A stretch of DNA of 64,000 nt from Azospirillum baldaniorum (GCF_003119195.2 NZ_CP022253.1:266001-330000), one strand, 5' to 3'. Shown: positions 18,886 to 28,051, numbered from the stretch's first letter. Translations and numbers: made by a program. Notes: generated from the letters alone by a model not told the origin.

Positions 18886-19667
18886 GCCCTCCCACTTTTT
18901 ATGGGCTCGCCGATGGGAGGGGTGTCGGTGACGCCGGCCAGCACCTCCGCGACGTGGCGGACGCGGACGGCGGAGCCCTCGCGCTTCAGCTTGCCGGCCA
19001 TGTTCAGCAGGCAGCCCATGTCGCCGGCCAGCAGCGTGTCGGCCTTGGTGCCCGCGATGTCGGCGGTCTTGGCCTCGACCATGCGGTTGGAGATGTCGGG
19101 GTACTTGACGCAGAAGGTGCCGCCGAAGCCGCAGCAGACCTCCGCCCCCGGAAGCTCGTTCAGCGTCAGCCCCTCGACCTTGGCCAGCAGGCGGCGCGGC
19201 TGCTCCTTGACGCCCAGCTCGCGCAGGCCGGAGCAGCTGTCGTGGTAGGTGATCGTACCGTCGTAGCGCGCGCCGGTGTCCGTCACCCCCAGCACGTCGG
19301 TCAGGAAGGACACCAGCTCGTGCGTGCGCGCCGACAGGTGCCGGGCGCGCGCCGCCCAGGCCGGATCGTCGGCCAGAAGCTCCGGGTAATGCTTGCGGAT
19401 CTGCCCGGCGCAGGAGCCGGAGGGGACGACCACATGGTCGAACCCCTCGAAGGCGGCGATGGTGCTGCGGGCGAGATCGCGGGCGGTGGCGCGGTCGCCG
19501 GCGTTGAAGGCGGGCTGGCCGCAGCAGGTCTGGGAGGCCGGCACCTCGACCGTGCAGCCGGCGTCCTCCAGCAGCTTCACCGCGGCGAAGCCGACCGTCG
19601 GGCGGTAGACATCGACGAGGCAGGTGACGAACAGCCCCACTCGGGGGGCGGGGCGGGTGTCGGCCAT
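18882..19667 (-). CDS. lutA: Lactate utilization Fe-S protein LutA
   Basis: Fe-S oxidoreductase with two cysteine-rich CCG domains, as in GlpC and heterodisulfide reductase B. The motifs are 'SQTCCGQPAFNAGDRA', 'YHDSCSGLRELG' and 'AEVCCGFGGTFCVKYPDIS'. The start is set at the ATG encoding 'MADTRPAPRVGLFVTCLVD', 261 residues. An open frame continues about 80 codons further upstream through AT-rich sequence but is not LutA-like. It is the first gene of lutABC; the 335-base region ahead of it carries nested inverted repeats that could regulate the operon. Confidence 0.95.
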   Translation of the reverse strand: MADTRPAPRVGLFVTCLVDVYRPTVGFAAVKLLEDAGCTVEVPASQTCCGQPAFNAGDRATARDLARSTIAAFEGFDHVVVPSGSCAGQIRKHYPELLADDPAWAARARHLSARTHELVSFLTDVLGVTDTGARYDGTITYHDSCSGLRELGVKEQPRRLLAKVEGLTLNELPGAEVCCGFGGTFCVKYPDISNRMVEAKTADIAGTKADTLLAGDMGCLLNMAGKLKREGSAVRVRHVAEVLAGVTDTPPIGEPIKSGRA

Positions 19668-20002
19668 GGTGTCCTGTTCTTCTTGTGTGCTTATCCCCTC
19701 ACGCTGGCGACTGTAGGTCGTCCTGTTGGGGATGGCAACGGGCCGGCGGCGTCCGGTCGCGGTTGCGCCGCTGGTCGAAGGGTCTCCGCACAACCAAAAG
19801 TAAAAAGGTCGAACATACAGAAAGCGAAACAAACAATGGGGCAGGCACGCTTTCTGTTTCAAAAAGATGGAAAACCTTTTTACCAAAATGAAATCTAAAT
19901 TCACATATCATCCGTATACGAAAACAGACCGGCCGATCAATTCGGTCATGGGGATCGTCTGGAAGTTGTAGCGATTATCGTGTGAGGGGAGGGGGCAAGT
20001 CG
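19668..20002. promoter_or_regulatory. AT-rich divergent intergenic region with nested inverted repeats
   Basis: This 335-base spacer separates lutABC (left) from the chemoreceptor gene (right). From about 19790 to 19925 it is much more AT-rich than its surroundings. It contains GTAAAAAGGT (19800-19809) facing ACCTTTTTAC (19874-19883), and inside that ACAGAAAGCG (19817-19826) facing CGCTTTCTGT (19848-19857). CGTATACG (19913-19920) is a perfect palindrome. No convincing gene is present. Promoters and operators for both flanking units are expected here. Confidence 0.6.
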
Positions 20003-21316
20003 ATGAGTCTGATGGGATTTTTCCGGGGTGGGTCCAATAGTGGCAACGGGCGCGGCGCTGAACTGGCCGAGCTGACCGAAGCGCTCGACCTCTACGGCAA
20101 CCACGCCGGCGTCGGCCTGTGGGACGCGGTGTTCCACAACGGCGACCCGGCGCATCCGCAGAGCCGCTGGACCTGGTCCGGGCAGTTCCGCCGCCTGCTC
20201 GGCTTCGAGGGCGAACAGGATTTCCCGAACCTGATGACCTCCTGGTCGGACCGCCTGCACCCGGACGACAGCGCCCGCACCTTCGCCTCCTTCGGCGCCT
20301 TCCTGGCCGACGCCAGCGGCCGCACGCCCTTCAACGTGCGCTACCGCGTCAAGATGCGCGACGGCTCTTACCGCTGGTTCCGCGCCATCGGCGGCTGCCG
20401 GCGCAACGCGGCCGGCGTGGCGCTGCGCGCCTGCGGCTCGCTGATCGACGTCCAGGAGGAGGAGGAGATGCGCCAGCGCGCCGGCTCCCTCGCCGCCGAC
20501 TTCGACGTGAAGGTCAAGAGCGTGGTGCAGGCGGTGTCCGGCAGCTCGGCCGACATGCAGGGCGTGTCCCGCCAGCTCGGTGCCCTGTCGGAACGGTCGA
20601 CCCGCCAGAGCGCGGAAGCCGCGGCCGCCACCGCCCAAGCGGCGTCCAACGTCCAGGCGGTCGCCGCCGCCGCGGAGCAGCTTTCCGCCTCCATCGGGGA
20701 AATCGGCCAGCAGGTCGAGCGGTCGGTCGCCATCGCCCGCGAGGCGGTATCGCGCACCGAGCAGATCGGCGGCACCGCCGACAGCCTCGCCCAGTCGGCG
20801 CAGCTCATCGGCGACGTGGTGAAGCTGATCCAGGGCATCGCCGGCCAGACCAACCTGCTGGCGCTCAACGCCACCATCGAGGCGGCGCGGGCGGGCGAGG
20901 CGGGCAAGGGCTTCGCCGTGGTGGCGAGCGAGGTGAAGAGCCTCGCCAACCAGACCGCCAAGGCGACCGAGGACATCTCCGCCCAGATCGCCGGCATCCA
21001 GGCGGCGACCAACCAGACGATCGGGGCCATCCAGGGCATCGGCGAGACGATCCGGTCGATCAACGAGATCTCCACCACCATCGCCTCGGCCGTGCAGGAG
21101 CAGGCGGCGGCGACCCAGGAGATTTCCAACAACGTCGCCCAGGCCGCCCGCGGCACCGACGAGATCGCCCGCAGCATCGAGGCGGTGAGCGTGGCGGCGA
21201 ACGAGACGGCGCAGGCCTCCACCCTCGTCATCCGCTCCTCCTCCGACCTCTCAGGCCAGTCCGACAGCCTGAAGCATCAGGTCGAGACCTTCCTGCAGGC
21301 GCTGAAGGCGTCCTGA
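20003..21316 (+). CDS. Soluble PAS-domain methyl-accepting chemotaxis protein
   Basis: Cytoplasmic chemoreceptor, about 437 residues, without transmembrane helices. An N-terminal PAS-like domain (about 25-150, '[20 protein letters not shown]', '[19 protein letters not shown]') is followed by a coiled-coil signalling domain with the conserved hairpin tip '[19 protein letters not shown]' and '[20 protein letters not shown]'. It should bind CheA/CheW and report an internal signal such as energy or redox state. The ATG at 20003 is chosen because a GAGGGGAGGGGG ribosome site lies just upstream. It diverges from lutABC. Confidence 0.93.
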   Translation: MSLMGFFRGGSNSGNGRGAELAELTEALDLYGNHAGVGLWDAVFHNGDPAHPQSRWTWSGQFRRLLGFEGEQDFPNLMTSWSDRLHPDDSARTFASFGAFLADASGRTPFNVRYRVKMRDGSYRWFRAIGGCRRNAAGVALRACGSLIDVQEEEEMRQRAGSLAADFDVKVKSVVQAVSGSSADMQGVSRQLGALSERSTRQSAEAAAATAQAASNVQAVAAAAEQLSASIGEIGQQVERSVAIAREAVSRTEQIGGTADSLAQSAQLIGDVVKLIQGIAGQTNLLALNATIEAARAGEAGKGFAVVASEVKSLANQTAKATEDISAQIAGIQAATNQTIGAIQGIGETIRSINEISTTIASAVQEQAAATQEISNNVAQAARGTDEIARSIEAVSVAANETAQASTLVIRSSSDLSGQSDSLKHQVETFLQALKAS

Positions 21317-21377
21317 CGGCAAGACCGGCGCGGGGAAGGGGGATCTCCGCGCTGGTCCCCTACCGGCGTCCCGTCGC

Positions 21378-21977
21378 TCAGGCCACCAGACCCACCGCGA
21401 TCGTGCACATGACGACGCCGATGCCGGTGTCGAGCGCCCGCCACGCGCCGGGCCGGGCGAAGACGGGCCGCAGCAGGCGCGCACCAAAACCAAGCGCGAA
21501 GAAGAACAGGAGGGACGCGGTCATCGCCCCCAGCGCGAAGGCGTTCTTGCCCTCGGCGAACTGGGTGGACACCGACCCGACCAGCACCACCGTGTCGAGA
21601 TAGACGTGCGGGTTCAGCCAGGTCAGCGCCAGACAGGTCGCCAGTGTCGCGCCGAGCCCCGCCGGAACCGCCGCCGCCGGGTCCAGCGCGCCGCCCGCCC
21701 GCCAGGCCGAGTGGAAACTGCGCAGCCCGTAAACCAGCAGGAAGGCCGCCCCGGCGTAGCGGGTCGCCGTCTCCAGCCAGGGCAGCCATTGGGCGGCCTG
21801 GGCGAAGCCGCCGACCCCGGCCAGGATCAGCAGGGCGTCCGACACCGCGCAGGTCGCGCAGACGGCCAGAACATGCTCCCCGCGCAGGCCCTGGCGCAGC
21901 ACGAAGGCGTTCTGCGCGCCGATGGCGACGATCAGGCTGAGACCCAGCAGAAGGCCGGGAAGAAAGGCGGAGAGCAT
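21378..21977 (-). CDS. argO: Arginine/lysine exporter, LysE/ArgO family
   Basis: Inner-membrane exporter of basic amino acids, 199 residues with about six transmembrane helices. Motifs are 'VAIGAQNAFVLRQGLRGEH', diagnostic of LysE/ArgO, and 'ALTWLNPHVYLDTVVLVG'. The ATG encodes 'MLSAFLPGLLLGLSLI'; an upstream in-frame start at 22028 would add a non-conserved segment. It is divergent from an ArgP-type regulator, as in enterobacteria, so control by basic amino acid levels is likely. Confidence 0.92.
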   Translation of the reverse strand: MLSAFLPGLLLGLSLIVAIGAQNAFVLRQGLRGEHVLAVCATCAVSDALLILAGVGGFAQAAQWLPWLETATRYAGAAFLLVYGLRSFHSAWRAGGALDPAAAVPAGLGATLATCLALTWLNPHVYLDTVVLVGSVSTQFAEGKNAFALGAMTASLLFFFALGFGARLLRPVFARPGAWRALDTGIGVVMCTIAVGLVA

Positions 21978-22056
21978 GGCGGCCCCATTCGTTGGCGATA
22001 TCGGTGGCGGAGGCCGTTCCCCTACCATCGCCGTCCGGATTAGAATAACTAAAGTC

Positions 22057-22073
22057 CCTTATCCTGATTAAGG
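22057..22073. promoter_or_regulatory. Candidate LysR-type operator in the argO-argP interval
   Basis: CCTTA-N7-TAAGG inverted repeat, containing a T-N11-A arrangement, 13 bases before the argP start and about 80 from argO. Location and symmetry fit autoregulation by the LysR-type protein together with activation of argO. Confidence 0.5.
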
Positions 22074-22085
22074 AACGCTAATCCC

Positions 22086-22970
22086 ATGCTGGACTACGCC
22101 CTGCTTGCCGCGCTGGCCGCGGTCGTCCGCACCGGCAGTTTCGAGCGGGCGGCGGCGCAGCTCCACGTCACCCCCTCCGCCGTGTCGCAGCGGGTGAAGC
22201 TGCTGGAGGAGCGGATGGGGACGATCCTGGTGGTGCGCGGATCGCCCTGCACCGGCACCCCCGCCGGCCTGCGGCTGAGCCAGCACGCGGAGCGGGTGGC
22301 CTTGTTGGAGAGCGAGTTGCGCGACGGGCTTCCCGGCGTGCCGCAGGACGGGCCGGCGGTCACCGTGCGGATGGCGGTCAACGCCGACAGCCTCGCCACA
22401 TGGTTCGTCGCCGCGATGGCCGGGACGCCGGACGTGCTGTTCGACCTCGTCCTCGACGACCAGGAGCACAGCGCCGACTGGCTGCGCCGGGGGGAGGTGC
22501 TGGCGGCGGTGACGTCCGGTGCCCAGCCGGTGCAGGGCTGCGACAGCACCCCGCTGGGTGCCTTGCGCTACGTGGCGACGGCCAGCCCGGACTTCCTGCG
22601 CCGGCATTTCCCGGACGGGGTGGCGGCGGCGGCGCTGGCCCGCGCGCCGCGCCTGACCTACAACAGCAAGGACCGGCTTCAGACGCAGTGGACCCGGCAG
22701 GCCTTCGGGGTGGAGATCGCCTCGCCGACCCACTGGATGCCCTCCACCCACGCCTTCGTGGACGCGGCGCTGGCCGGTCTCGGCTGGGGCATGAATCCGG
22801 AGCCGCTGGTCGCCGACGCTTTGCGCGGCGGGCGGCTGGTGGCGCTGGTGCCGGACCAGCCGCTCGACGTGCCGCTGTTCTGGCAGCGCAGCCGCATTGC
22901 CAGCCGCACCCTGGCCGACATCACGCGCTCGGTGTTGACGACGGCGCGCGCCCAGTTGACGCAAGTCTGA
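22086..22970 (+). CDS. argP: LysR family regulator ArgP (IciA)
   Basis: LysR-type transcription factor, 294 residues, predicted to activate the divergent exporter when arginine or lysine analogues are high. The N-terminal winged HTH is 'GSFERAAAQLHVTPSAVSQR' (residues about 18-37). The effector domain follows from about 90. It carries the ArgP-type 'LTYNSKDRLQTQWTRQAFG' segment near residue 190-210. It is of family length. The ATG at 22086 follows the palindromic operator closely. Confidence 0.92.
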   Translation: MLDYALLAALAAVVRTGSFERAAAQLHVTPSAVSQRVKLLEERMGTILVVRGSPCTGTPAGLRLSQHAERVALLESELRDGLPGVPQDGPAVTVRMAVNADSLATWFVAAMAGTPDVLFDLVLDDQEHSADWLRRGEVLAAVTSGAQPVQGCDSTPLGALRYVATASPDFLRRHFPDGVAAAALARAPRLTYNSKDRLQTQWTRQAFGVEIASPTHWMPSTHAFVDAALAGLGWGMNPEPLVADALRGGRLVALVPDQPLDVPLFWQRSRIASRTLADITRSVLTTARAQLTQV

Positions 22971-22973
22971 CGC

Positions 22974-23762
22974 TCACCGGTTCGCCGCCGGCACCATCAG
23001 GCTCGCCAGGAAGAGGGCGGCGGCGGCGACCACGATGCTCGGCCCGCCCGGCAGGTCCCAGTTCAGCGAGGAGAGCAGACCGCCCAGCACCGCGGCGATG
23101 CCGAAGACCGAGGCCAAGGCGGCCATCGCCTCCGGCGTGCGGGAGAAGCGGCGGGCCGCCGCCGCCGGGATGATGAGGAGCGAGGTGATCAGCAGGATGC
23201 CGACGATCTTCATCGCCGCCGCGATGACCAGAGCGATCAGCAGCATGAAGGCCAGCCGCAGCGCCTCCACCGGCATGCCCTCCACCCGCGCCAGATCCTC
23301 GTCCACCGTCACCGCCAGCAGCCGCCGCCACAGCAGCAGCAGCCCGCCCAGCGCCGCCGCCCCGCCGGTGTAGATCCAGGCCAGATCGGCCGTGGTGACG
23401 CTCAGGATATCGCCGAACAGGTAGGCGACCAGATCGACGCGCAGCGTCTCCAGGAAGGCGATGGCGACGAGGCCCAGCGACAGCGACGAATGCGACAGGA
23501 TGCCCAGCACGGTGTCCGTGGCCAGCGCGCGGCGCCGCTGCAGCCCGACCAGCGCCAGCGCCAGCGCGACGCAGACCCCGACCACGCCGATCAGCGGGTT
23601 GACGCCCAGCAGGAAGCCCAGCGCCACCCCCAGCAGGGCGGAATGGGCCAGCGTGTCGCCGAAATAGGCCATGCGCCGCCACACCACGAACGACCCCAGC
23701 GGGCCGGCGACCAGCGCGATACCGCAGCCGGCGGCGAGCGCGCGCAGAACGAAATCATCCAT
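22974..23762 (-). CDS. znuB: Zinc ABC transporter permease ZnuB
   Basis: Membrane permease of the ZnuABC high-affinity zinc importer, 262 residues with about eight transmembrane helices (ABC-3 family). Typical segments are '[20 protein letters not shown]', which touches the ATPase, and '[19 protein letters not shown]'. Its start overlaps the znuC stop region by eight bases, so translation is coupled to the ATPase. It is the last gene of the leftward znuCB unit; the binding protein is encoded divergently. Confidence 0.95.
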   Translation of the reverse strand: MDDFVLRALAAGCGIALVAGPLGSFVVWRRMAYFGDTLAHSALLGVALGFLLGVNPLIGVVGVCVALALALVGLQRRRALATDTVLGILSHSSLSLGLVAIAFLETLRVDLVAYLFGDILSVTTADLAWIYTGGAAALGGLLLLWRRLLAVTVDEDLARVEGMPVEALRLAFMLLIALVIAAAMKIVGILLITSLLIIPAAAARRFSRTPEAMAALASVFGIAAVLGGLLSSLNWDLPGGPSIVVAAAALFLASLMVPAANR

Positions 23763-24585
23763 GGCAGCAGTCCCCGTCATGGCCGGGCACCACGGCGCCG
23801 TCGCTGGCGTGCGCGTGGTCGTGATGGTGGACATAGACGGCCAGCGCGTCGGCGTGGCCGCCGAACAGGGCGCGGTATTCCGGGTGGCGCCGCACGTCCT
23901 CCGGCGCGCCCTGGCAGCAGACATGGCCGTTGAGGCAGAGCACGCGGTCGGTGCGGGCCATCACCGTGTGCAGGTCGTGGCTGACCAGCAGCACGCCGCA
24001 GCCGCGGGTGCGGCGCAGCGTCTCGATGCGGCCGAACAGCTCGGCCTGCCCATGGACGTCCACCGCTTGGTCGGGCTCGTCGAGCACGAGAAGCTCGGGA
24101 TCGCCGAGCAGGGCGCGGGCCAGCAGCACCCGCTGCATCTCGCCGCCGGAGACGGTCTGGACCGGGCTGGCGGCGAGGTGGGAGACGCCGGCCTCCTCCA
24201 GCGCCGCGGTGATGCGGGCGTCGGTCACCGGGCGCCACAGCGCCAGGAAGCGGCGGACGGTCAGCGGCAGGGTCGCGTCGACGGTCAGGCGCTGCGGCAT
24301 GTAGCCGATGCGCAGGCCCCGGCGGCGCTCCACCACCCCGGACGAGGCGCGGACGAGGCCCAGCACGGCGCGCACCAGCGTCGTCTTGCCCGCACCGTTG
24401 GGGCCGATCAGCGTGACGATCTCGCCGGGCCGCACCTCCAGATCCACGCGGTCGAGGATCGTCCGCCCGCCCAGCCGCACCGTCAGGCCCTTGGTGTCGA
24501 CCAGGGGAGGGGCCAGGGCCGGGGACGAGACTGACGAACGCGCCGCGTGGGGGGCCGCGTGATGGGCCCCATGATGGATTGACAT
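23755..24585 (-). CDS. znuC: Zinc ABC transporter ATP-binding protein ZnuC
   Basis: ATPase of the zinc importer, 276 residues. Walker A is '[16 protein letters not shown]', signature '[17 protein letters not shown]', Walker B '[12 protein letters not shown]', switch His in 'VLLVSHDLH'. Both ends are His-rich: '[15 protein letters not shown]' at the N-terminus and '[12 protein letters not shown]' plus a terminal 'CCHG', which may bind metal. The ATG lies inside the predicted Zur operator, leaving essentially no room for a leader, so a leaderless message is possible. Confidence 0.95.
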   Translation of the reverse strand: MSIHHGAHHAAPHAARSSVSSPALAPPLVDTKGLTVRLGGRTILDRVDLEVRPGEIVTLIGPNGAGKTTLVRAVLGLVRASSGVVERRRGLRIGYMPQRLTVDATLPLTVRRFLALWRPVTDARITAALEEAGVSHLAASPVQTVSGGEMQRVLLARALLGDPELLVLDEPDQAVDVHGQAELFGRIETLRRTRGCGVLLVSHDLHTVMARTDRVLCLNGHVCCQGAPEDVRRHPEYRALFGGHADALAVYVHHHDHAHASDGAVVPGHDGDCCHG

Positions 24586-24605
24586 GTTATGTTATAACGT
24601 GACAT
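24584..24605. promoter_or_regulatory. Predicted Zur operator between znuCB and znuA
   Basis: A 22-base near-palindrome centred on GTTATAAC; nine of eleven pairs match. The core resembles the Fur-family zinc regulator site (ATGTTAT-type half sites). It overlaps the znuC start codon and lies about 70 bases upstream of znuA. A TTGACA hexamer at 24579-24584 abuts it. Zur binding here would repress both divergent units in zinc-replete cells. Confidence 0.7.
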
Positions 24606-24674
24606 TGCTGGAAACGAAGACAGCTATGCGCCGGAAAGACCCGGCTGTCCAGTCAGACGATGAGGAACCCACCC

Positions 24675-25661
24675 ATGCGTGCCGCGATGCGCCCCCTGCC
24701 GCTCCTTGCCCTTGCTGCAACCCTCGCCGCCGCCCTTTCCGCCAGCCCGGCGCTGGCCGAAACGCCGAAGGTCGTCGCCTCGATCAAGCCGGTCCATTCC
24801 CTGGTCGCCGCGGTGATGGAGGGGGTGGCGGAGCCGACGCTGATCGTGCGTGGCGCGGCGTCCCCCCACACCTACGCCATGAAGCCGTCGGACGCGAAGG
24901 CGCTGGCCGCCGCCGACCTCGTCTTCTGGATCGGGCCGGAGCTGGAGGGCTTCCTTGACAAGCCGGTGACGGCGACCGCGAAGAAGGCCACGTCCGTCAC
25001 GCTTCTGGAGGCGCCGGGCGTCACCCTGCTCGATGCCCGCGAGGGCGGCGCCTGGGAGGCCCACGACCACGGGCATGAGCACAAGCACGATCACGACCAT
25101 AAGCATGAGGACAAGCACGCGCACGAGGACGGGCACGACCATGACGAGGTGAACACCCACATCTGGCTCTCTCCGGCCAACGCCCGCGCCATGGTCGCGG
25201 CCATCGCCGAGGCTCTGGCGGCCAAGGATCCGGCCAACGCCGCCGCCTACACCGCTAACGCCGAGCGCACCGCCCGCTCCATCGACGCGCTCGACGCGGA
25301 GCTGAAGGCGGCGCTGGCCCCGGTGGCCGGCAAGCCCTTCGTCGTCTTCCACGACGCCTACCAGTATTTCGAGGCCCACTACGGCCTGAACGGCGTCGGC
25401 GCCATCACCGTCAACCCGGAACGTCGCCCCTCGGCCAAGCGGCTGTCGGAGATCCGCGCCAAGATCGGCGGCCTCGGCGCCGCCTGCGTCTTCGCCGAAC
25501 CGCAGTTCGAGCCGGCGCTGGTCAACACCATCGTCGAGGGCACTCCGGCGAAGAAGGGCGTGCTCGACCCCGAAGGGGCGGACCTGAAGGACGGTCCCGG
25601 CCTCTACCCCGCGCTGATGCGCAACATCGCCGCCTCGCTGAAGGATTGCCTGGGGTCCTGA
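24675..25661 (+). CDS. znuA: Periplasmic zinc-binding protein ZnuA
   Basis: Cluster A-I solute-binding protein that captures zinc for ZnuB/ZnuC, 328 residues. A signal peptide ends near 'ASPALAETP'. The metal ligands include His in 'GAASPHTYAMKPSDA', the loop at about residues 130-160 that is a long His/Asp run ('HDHGHEHKHDHDHKHEDKH'), 'VFHDAYQYFEAHYG' and the C-terminal Glu/Asp in 'VFAEPQFEP'. The ATG at 24675 is chosen over 24660 because GAGGAA lies seven bases before it. It diverges from znuCB across the Zur site. Confidence 0.96.
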   Translation: MRAAMRPLPLLALAATLAAALSASPALAETPKVVASIKPVHSLVAAVMEGVAEPTLIVRGAASPHTYAMKPSDAKALAAADLVFWIGPELEGFLDKPVTATAKKATSVTLLEAPGVTLLDAREGGAWEAHDHGHEHKHDHDHKHEDKHAHEDGHDHDEVNTHIWLSPANARAMVAAIAEALAAKDPANAAAYTANAERTARSIDALDAELKAALAPVAGKPFVVFHDAYQYFEAHYGLNGVGAITVNPERRPSAKRLSEIRAKIGGLGAACVFAEPQFEPALVNTIVEGTPAKKGVLDPEGADLKDGPGLYPALMRNIAASLKDCLGS

Positions 25662-25732
25662 CCCTTCTCGGCGCTTAAGCCCGGCTCCCGGCTGTGCTAG
25701 ACCCGTGTCGGAATTCTCCCAGGGAGGCAGGC

Positions 25733-26530
25733 ATGAAGATCGGGGTCGTCGGGTGCGCGGGGCGCATGGGGCAGATGCTGGTGCGCGAGATCGCCGCCAC
25801 GCCGGGCTGCACGCTGGCCGGCGGCACGGAGCGGGTGGGCGGCCCCGCGCTCGGCAAGGACATCGGCGTCCTCGCCGGCCTCGAACCGCTGGGCGTCGTC
25901 GCCATCGAGGACACGGCGGCGCTGTTCGCCGAGGCGGACGCGGTCATCGACTTCACCAGCCCCGACGCCAGCGTCCGGCACGCGGCGCTGGCCGCCCAGT
26001 CGGAAACGGTGCTGGTCATCGGCACGACCGGCATCGGCCCGGCCCAGCAGGAGGCCATCGCCCAGGCCGCCACCCACACTCCCATCGTCCAGTCGCCGAA
26101 CATGTCGCTGGGCGTCAACCTGTTGCTGGCGCTGGTCGAGCAGGTCGGCCGGGCGCTGGGCGACGACTACGACATCGACATCCTGGAAATGCACCACCGC
26201 AACAAGGTGGACGCGCCCTCGGGCACCGCGCTCGGCCTCGGCCGGGCGGCGGCGGCGGGGCGCGGGGTGGCGCTGGAGGATGTCTGGCAGAAGGTCCGCG
26301 ACGGCCACACCGGTGTCCGCCCGCGCGGCGAGATCGGCTTCGCCACGTTGCGCGGCGGCGACGTCATCGGCGACCACACCGTGGTCTTCGCCGCCGAGGG
26401 CGAGCGGGTCGAGCTGACCCACAAGGCGTCGGGCCGCCAGATCTACGCCAAGGGCGCGGTTCGCGCGGCGCTGTGGGCCAACGACAAGCAGCCGGGCCTC
26501 TACAGCATGAAGGACGTGCTGGGCCTCTGA
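25733..26530 (+). CDS. dapB: 4-hydroxy-tetrahydrodipicolinate reductase DapB
   Basis: NAD(P)H-dependent reductase of the diaminopimelate and lysine pathway. The nucleotide-binding motif is 'GVVGCAGRMGQMLV' at the N-terminus. The substrate/catalytic segment is 'MHHRNKVDAPSGTALGLG', with the general-acid His and catalytic Lys. The start ATG follows AGGGAGG by six bases, giving 265 residues. It stands alone after znuA and converges with the Ada-like gene, whose end is 20 bases away. Confidence 0.97.
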   Translation: MKIGVVGCAGRMGQMLVREIAATPGCTLAGGTERVGGPALGKDIGVLAGLEPLGVVAIEDTAALFAEADAVIDFTSPDASVRHAALAAQSETVLVIGTTGIGPAQQEAIAQAATHTPIVQSPNMSLGVNLLLALVEQVGRALGDDYDIDILEMHHRNKVDAPSGTALGLGRAAAAGRGVALEDVWQKVRDGHTGVRPRGEIGFATLRGGDVIGDHTVVFAAEGERVELTHKASGRQIYAKGAVRAALWANDKQPGLYSMKDVLGL

Positions 26531-26549
26531 CCGGTCAGGCCGCGTTTCT

Positions 26550-27449
26550 CTACGCCGCGGCCTCGTCCTCCGGCATGGCGTGCCCCTGCTCCCAGGCGAG
26601 CAGGGCGCGCTTGCGAGGGACGCCGTAGCGGTAGTTGTGGATGATCCCCGACTTCTGAATCACCCGGTGGCAGGGGATCAGAACGCAGACCGGGTTGCGC
26701 CCCACCGCGGCCCCCACCGCCCGCATGGCGGTCGGCCGACCGATGGCGCGGGCCACGTCCTCGTAGGACACGACGGCGCCGGAGGGGATGCGCAGCAGCG
26801 CCTCCCACACCTTGATCTGGAAATTGGTGCCCTTCATCAGCAGGCGCAGCGGTTCACCCCCTGCCTCGCCTCCTGCGGAACCGTCCCAGCGGAAGGCGCG
26901 GGCGGCGACCGGGCGGGTGGCGTCGGCGTCCTCGACCAGACGGGCGGCCGGCCAAGCGGCGGCCATCTCGGCCAGCGCGTCGCGCCCGTCCTCCTCCTCG
27001 GCGAAGCTCAGCCAGCAGACGCCGCGCTCGGTGGCGGCGACCAGCGACGGGCCGAAGGGGGTGGGGTGCAGGCCCCAGCGGATGGTCAGCCCGCCGCCGA
27101 GCGCCTTGTACTCGCCCGGCGTCATCGCCTCGCAGGCGACGAACAGATCGTGCAGCCGCGACGGGCCGGACAGGCCGACGTCCAACGCCACGTCCAGCAC
27201 GCTCTGGTTCGCGGCGAGCAGCCGCTTGGCGTTGTCCAGCGTCAGGAACTGCAGAAAGCGCTTCGGGCTGATCCCCGCCCATTGGGTGAACAGCCGCTGG
27301 AAATGGAAGGGGCTCATGCCGGCGACCGCGGCCAGCTCGTCCAGCCCCGGTTGGTCCTGCCAGTGGTCCACGAGATGGCGGATGGCGGAGGCGATGGCGC
27401 GATGGCGCCGCGCATCAACTGGGTCTTCGGCGGGGTTCAGGCACGGCAT
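26550..27449 (-). CDS. Ada-like AraC regulator / O6-alkylguanine-DNA alkyltransferase
   Basis: Two-domain repair protein, 299 residues. An N-terminal AraC-type HTH (about 15-115, 'LDELAAVAGMSPFHFQRLFT') is joined to a methyltransferase domain with the acceptor Cys in 'VLIPCHRVIQKSG' and 'VVSYEDVARAIGRPTAMRAV' as the DNA-binding helix. The Cys-rich phosphotriester-repair domain of E. coli Ada is missing. Domain order matches the shorter Ada-like proteins of many proteobacteria. The start is 'MPCLNPAEDPVDARRHR'; the open frame upstream is not family-like. Confidence 0.93.
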   Translation of the reverse strand: MPCLNPAEDPVDARRHRAIASAIRHLVDHWQDQPGLDELAAVAGMSPFHFQRLFTQWAGISPKRFLQFLTLDNAKRLLAANQSVLDVALDVGLSGPSRLHDLFVACEAMTPGEYKALGGGLTIRWGLHPTPFGPSLVAATERGVCWLSFAEEEDGRDALAEMAAAWPAARLVEDADATRPVAARAFRWDGSAGGEAGGEPLRLLMKGTNFQIKVWEALLRIPSGAVVSYEDVARAIGRPTAMRAVGAAVGRNPVCVLIPCHRVIQKSGIIHNYRYGVPRKRALLAWEQGHAMPEDEAAA

Positions 27450-27538
27450 GGCGGTTCTCTCCCAGGCTCCACGTCCGGCGCAGGATGCGCCGCCGGAGCG
27501 GGCCGACCAACCCGTTTCTTGCGCAACGCGCCTCGCGG

Positions 27539-28051
27539 TCAGGGCACCGGTTCGGGGTGGCAGGGGGCACGGCGCCACAGGGCCAGCGCGCCGCGCAGCG
27601 CCTTGGCGAAGTCTGCCCGCTCGTCCGGCGTCAGGAAGGCGCCGACGGCCACCGACTGCCCATGCGAGGAGAGAGTGACTTGACCGCCGTGCCGGGGCGG
27701 GCCGTCCAGGGTGACACGCAGCCAGTTGGGCTGAAGGCTCCAGCGCCGCTCCGGCTTGTTCCAGGCGACGCGCTGGACGGTCAGGTCGGTGTCGGTCAGG
27801 CGCACCCGCTCGTACAGCCGGGCGGCGCGGTTGTTGACGCGGAAGGCCAGCCAGAGGATCAACACGTCCAGCCCGCAGAAGGGCACCACCGGCCACGCCC
27901 CGTTGGCGGCGAAGATGCCGGCGATCAGCAGGTTGGCGAGGATCACCACGCCCATCAGAACACGGAATCCGTGCCGCCCCAGGCTGCGGTGCGGGTGCAG
28001 GATCGCGTCGAAGAAGACGCGGGAAGCCGGGGGCAGATTATGACGGGCCAT
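27539..28051 (-). CDS. DUF2244 membrane protein
   Basis: Predicted inner-membrane protein of unknown function, 170 residues. Two adjacent hydrophobic segments lie at about 30-75 ('VLMGVVILANLLIAGIFAA', 'VVPFCGLDVLILWLAF'), followed by a soluble domain with 'VQRVAWNKPERRWSLQPNW' and 'GAFLTPDERADFAKAL' typical of the family. An alternative ATG six bases upstream (28057) would add two residues. It diverges from nth, a pairing I recall from other alphaproteobacteria. Confidence 0.88.
   Translation of the reverse strand: MARHNLPPASRVFFDAILHPHRSLGRHGFRVLMGVVILANLLIAGIFAANGAWPVVPFCGLDVLILWLAFRVNNRAARLYERVRLTDTDLTVQRVAWNKPERRWSLQPNWLRVTLDGPPRHGGQVTLSSHGQSVAVGAFLTPDERADFAKALRGALALWRRAPCHPEPVP

Noticed and set aside
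19668-19904. N-terminal extension of lutA by about 80 codons
   Set aside because: It runs through AT-rich regulatory sequence, has no similarity to LutA, and the ATG at 19667 gives the normal family N-terminus.
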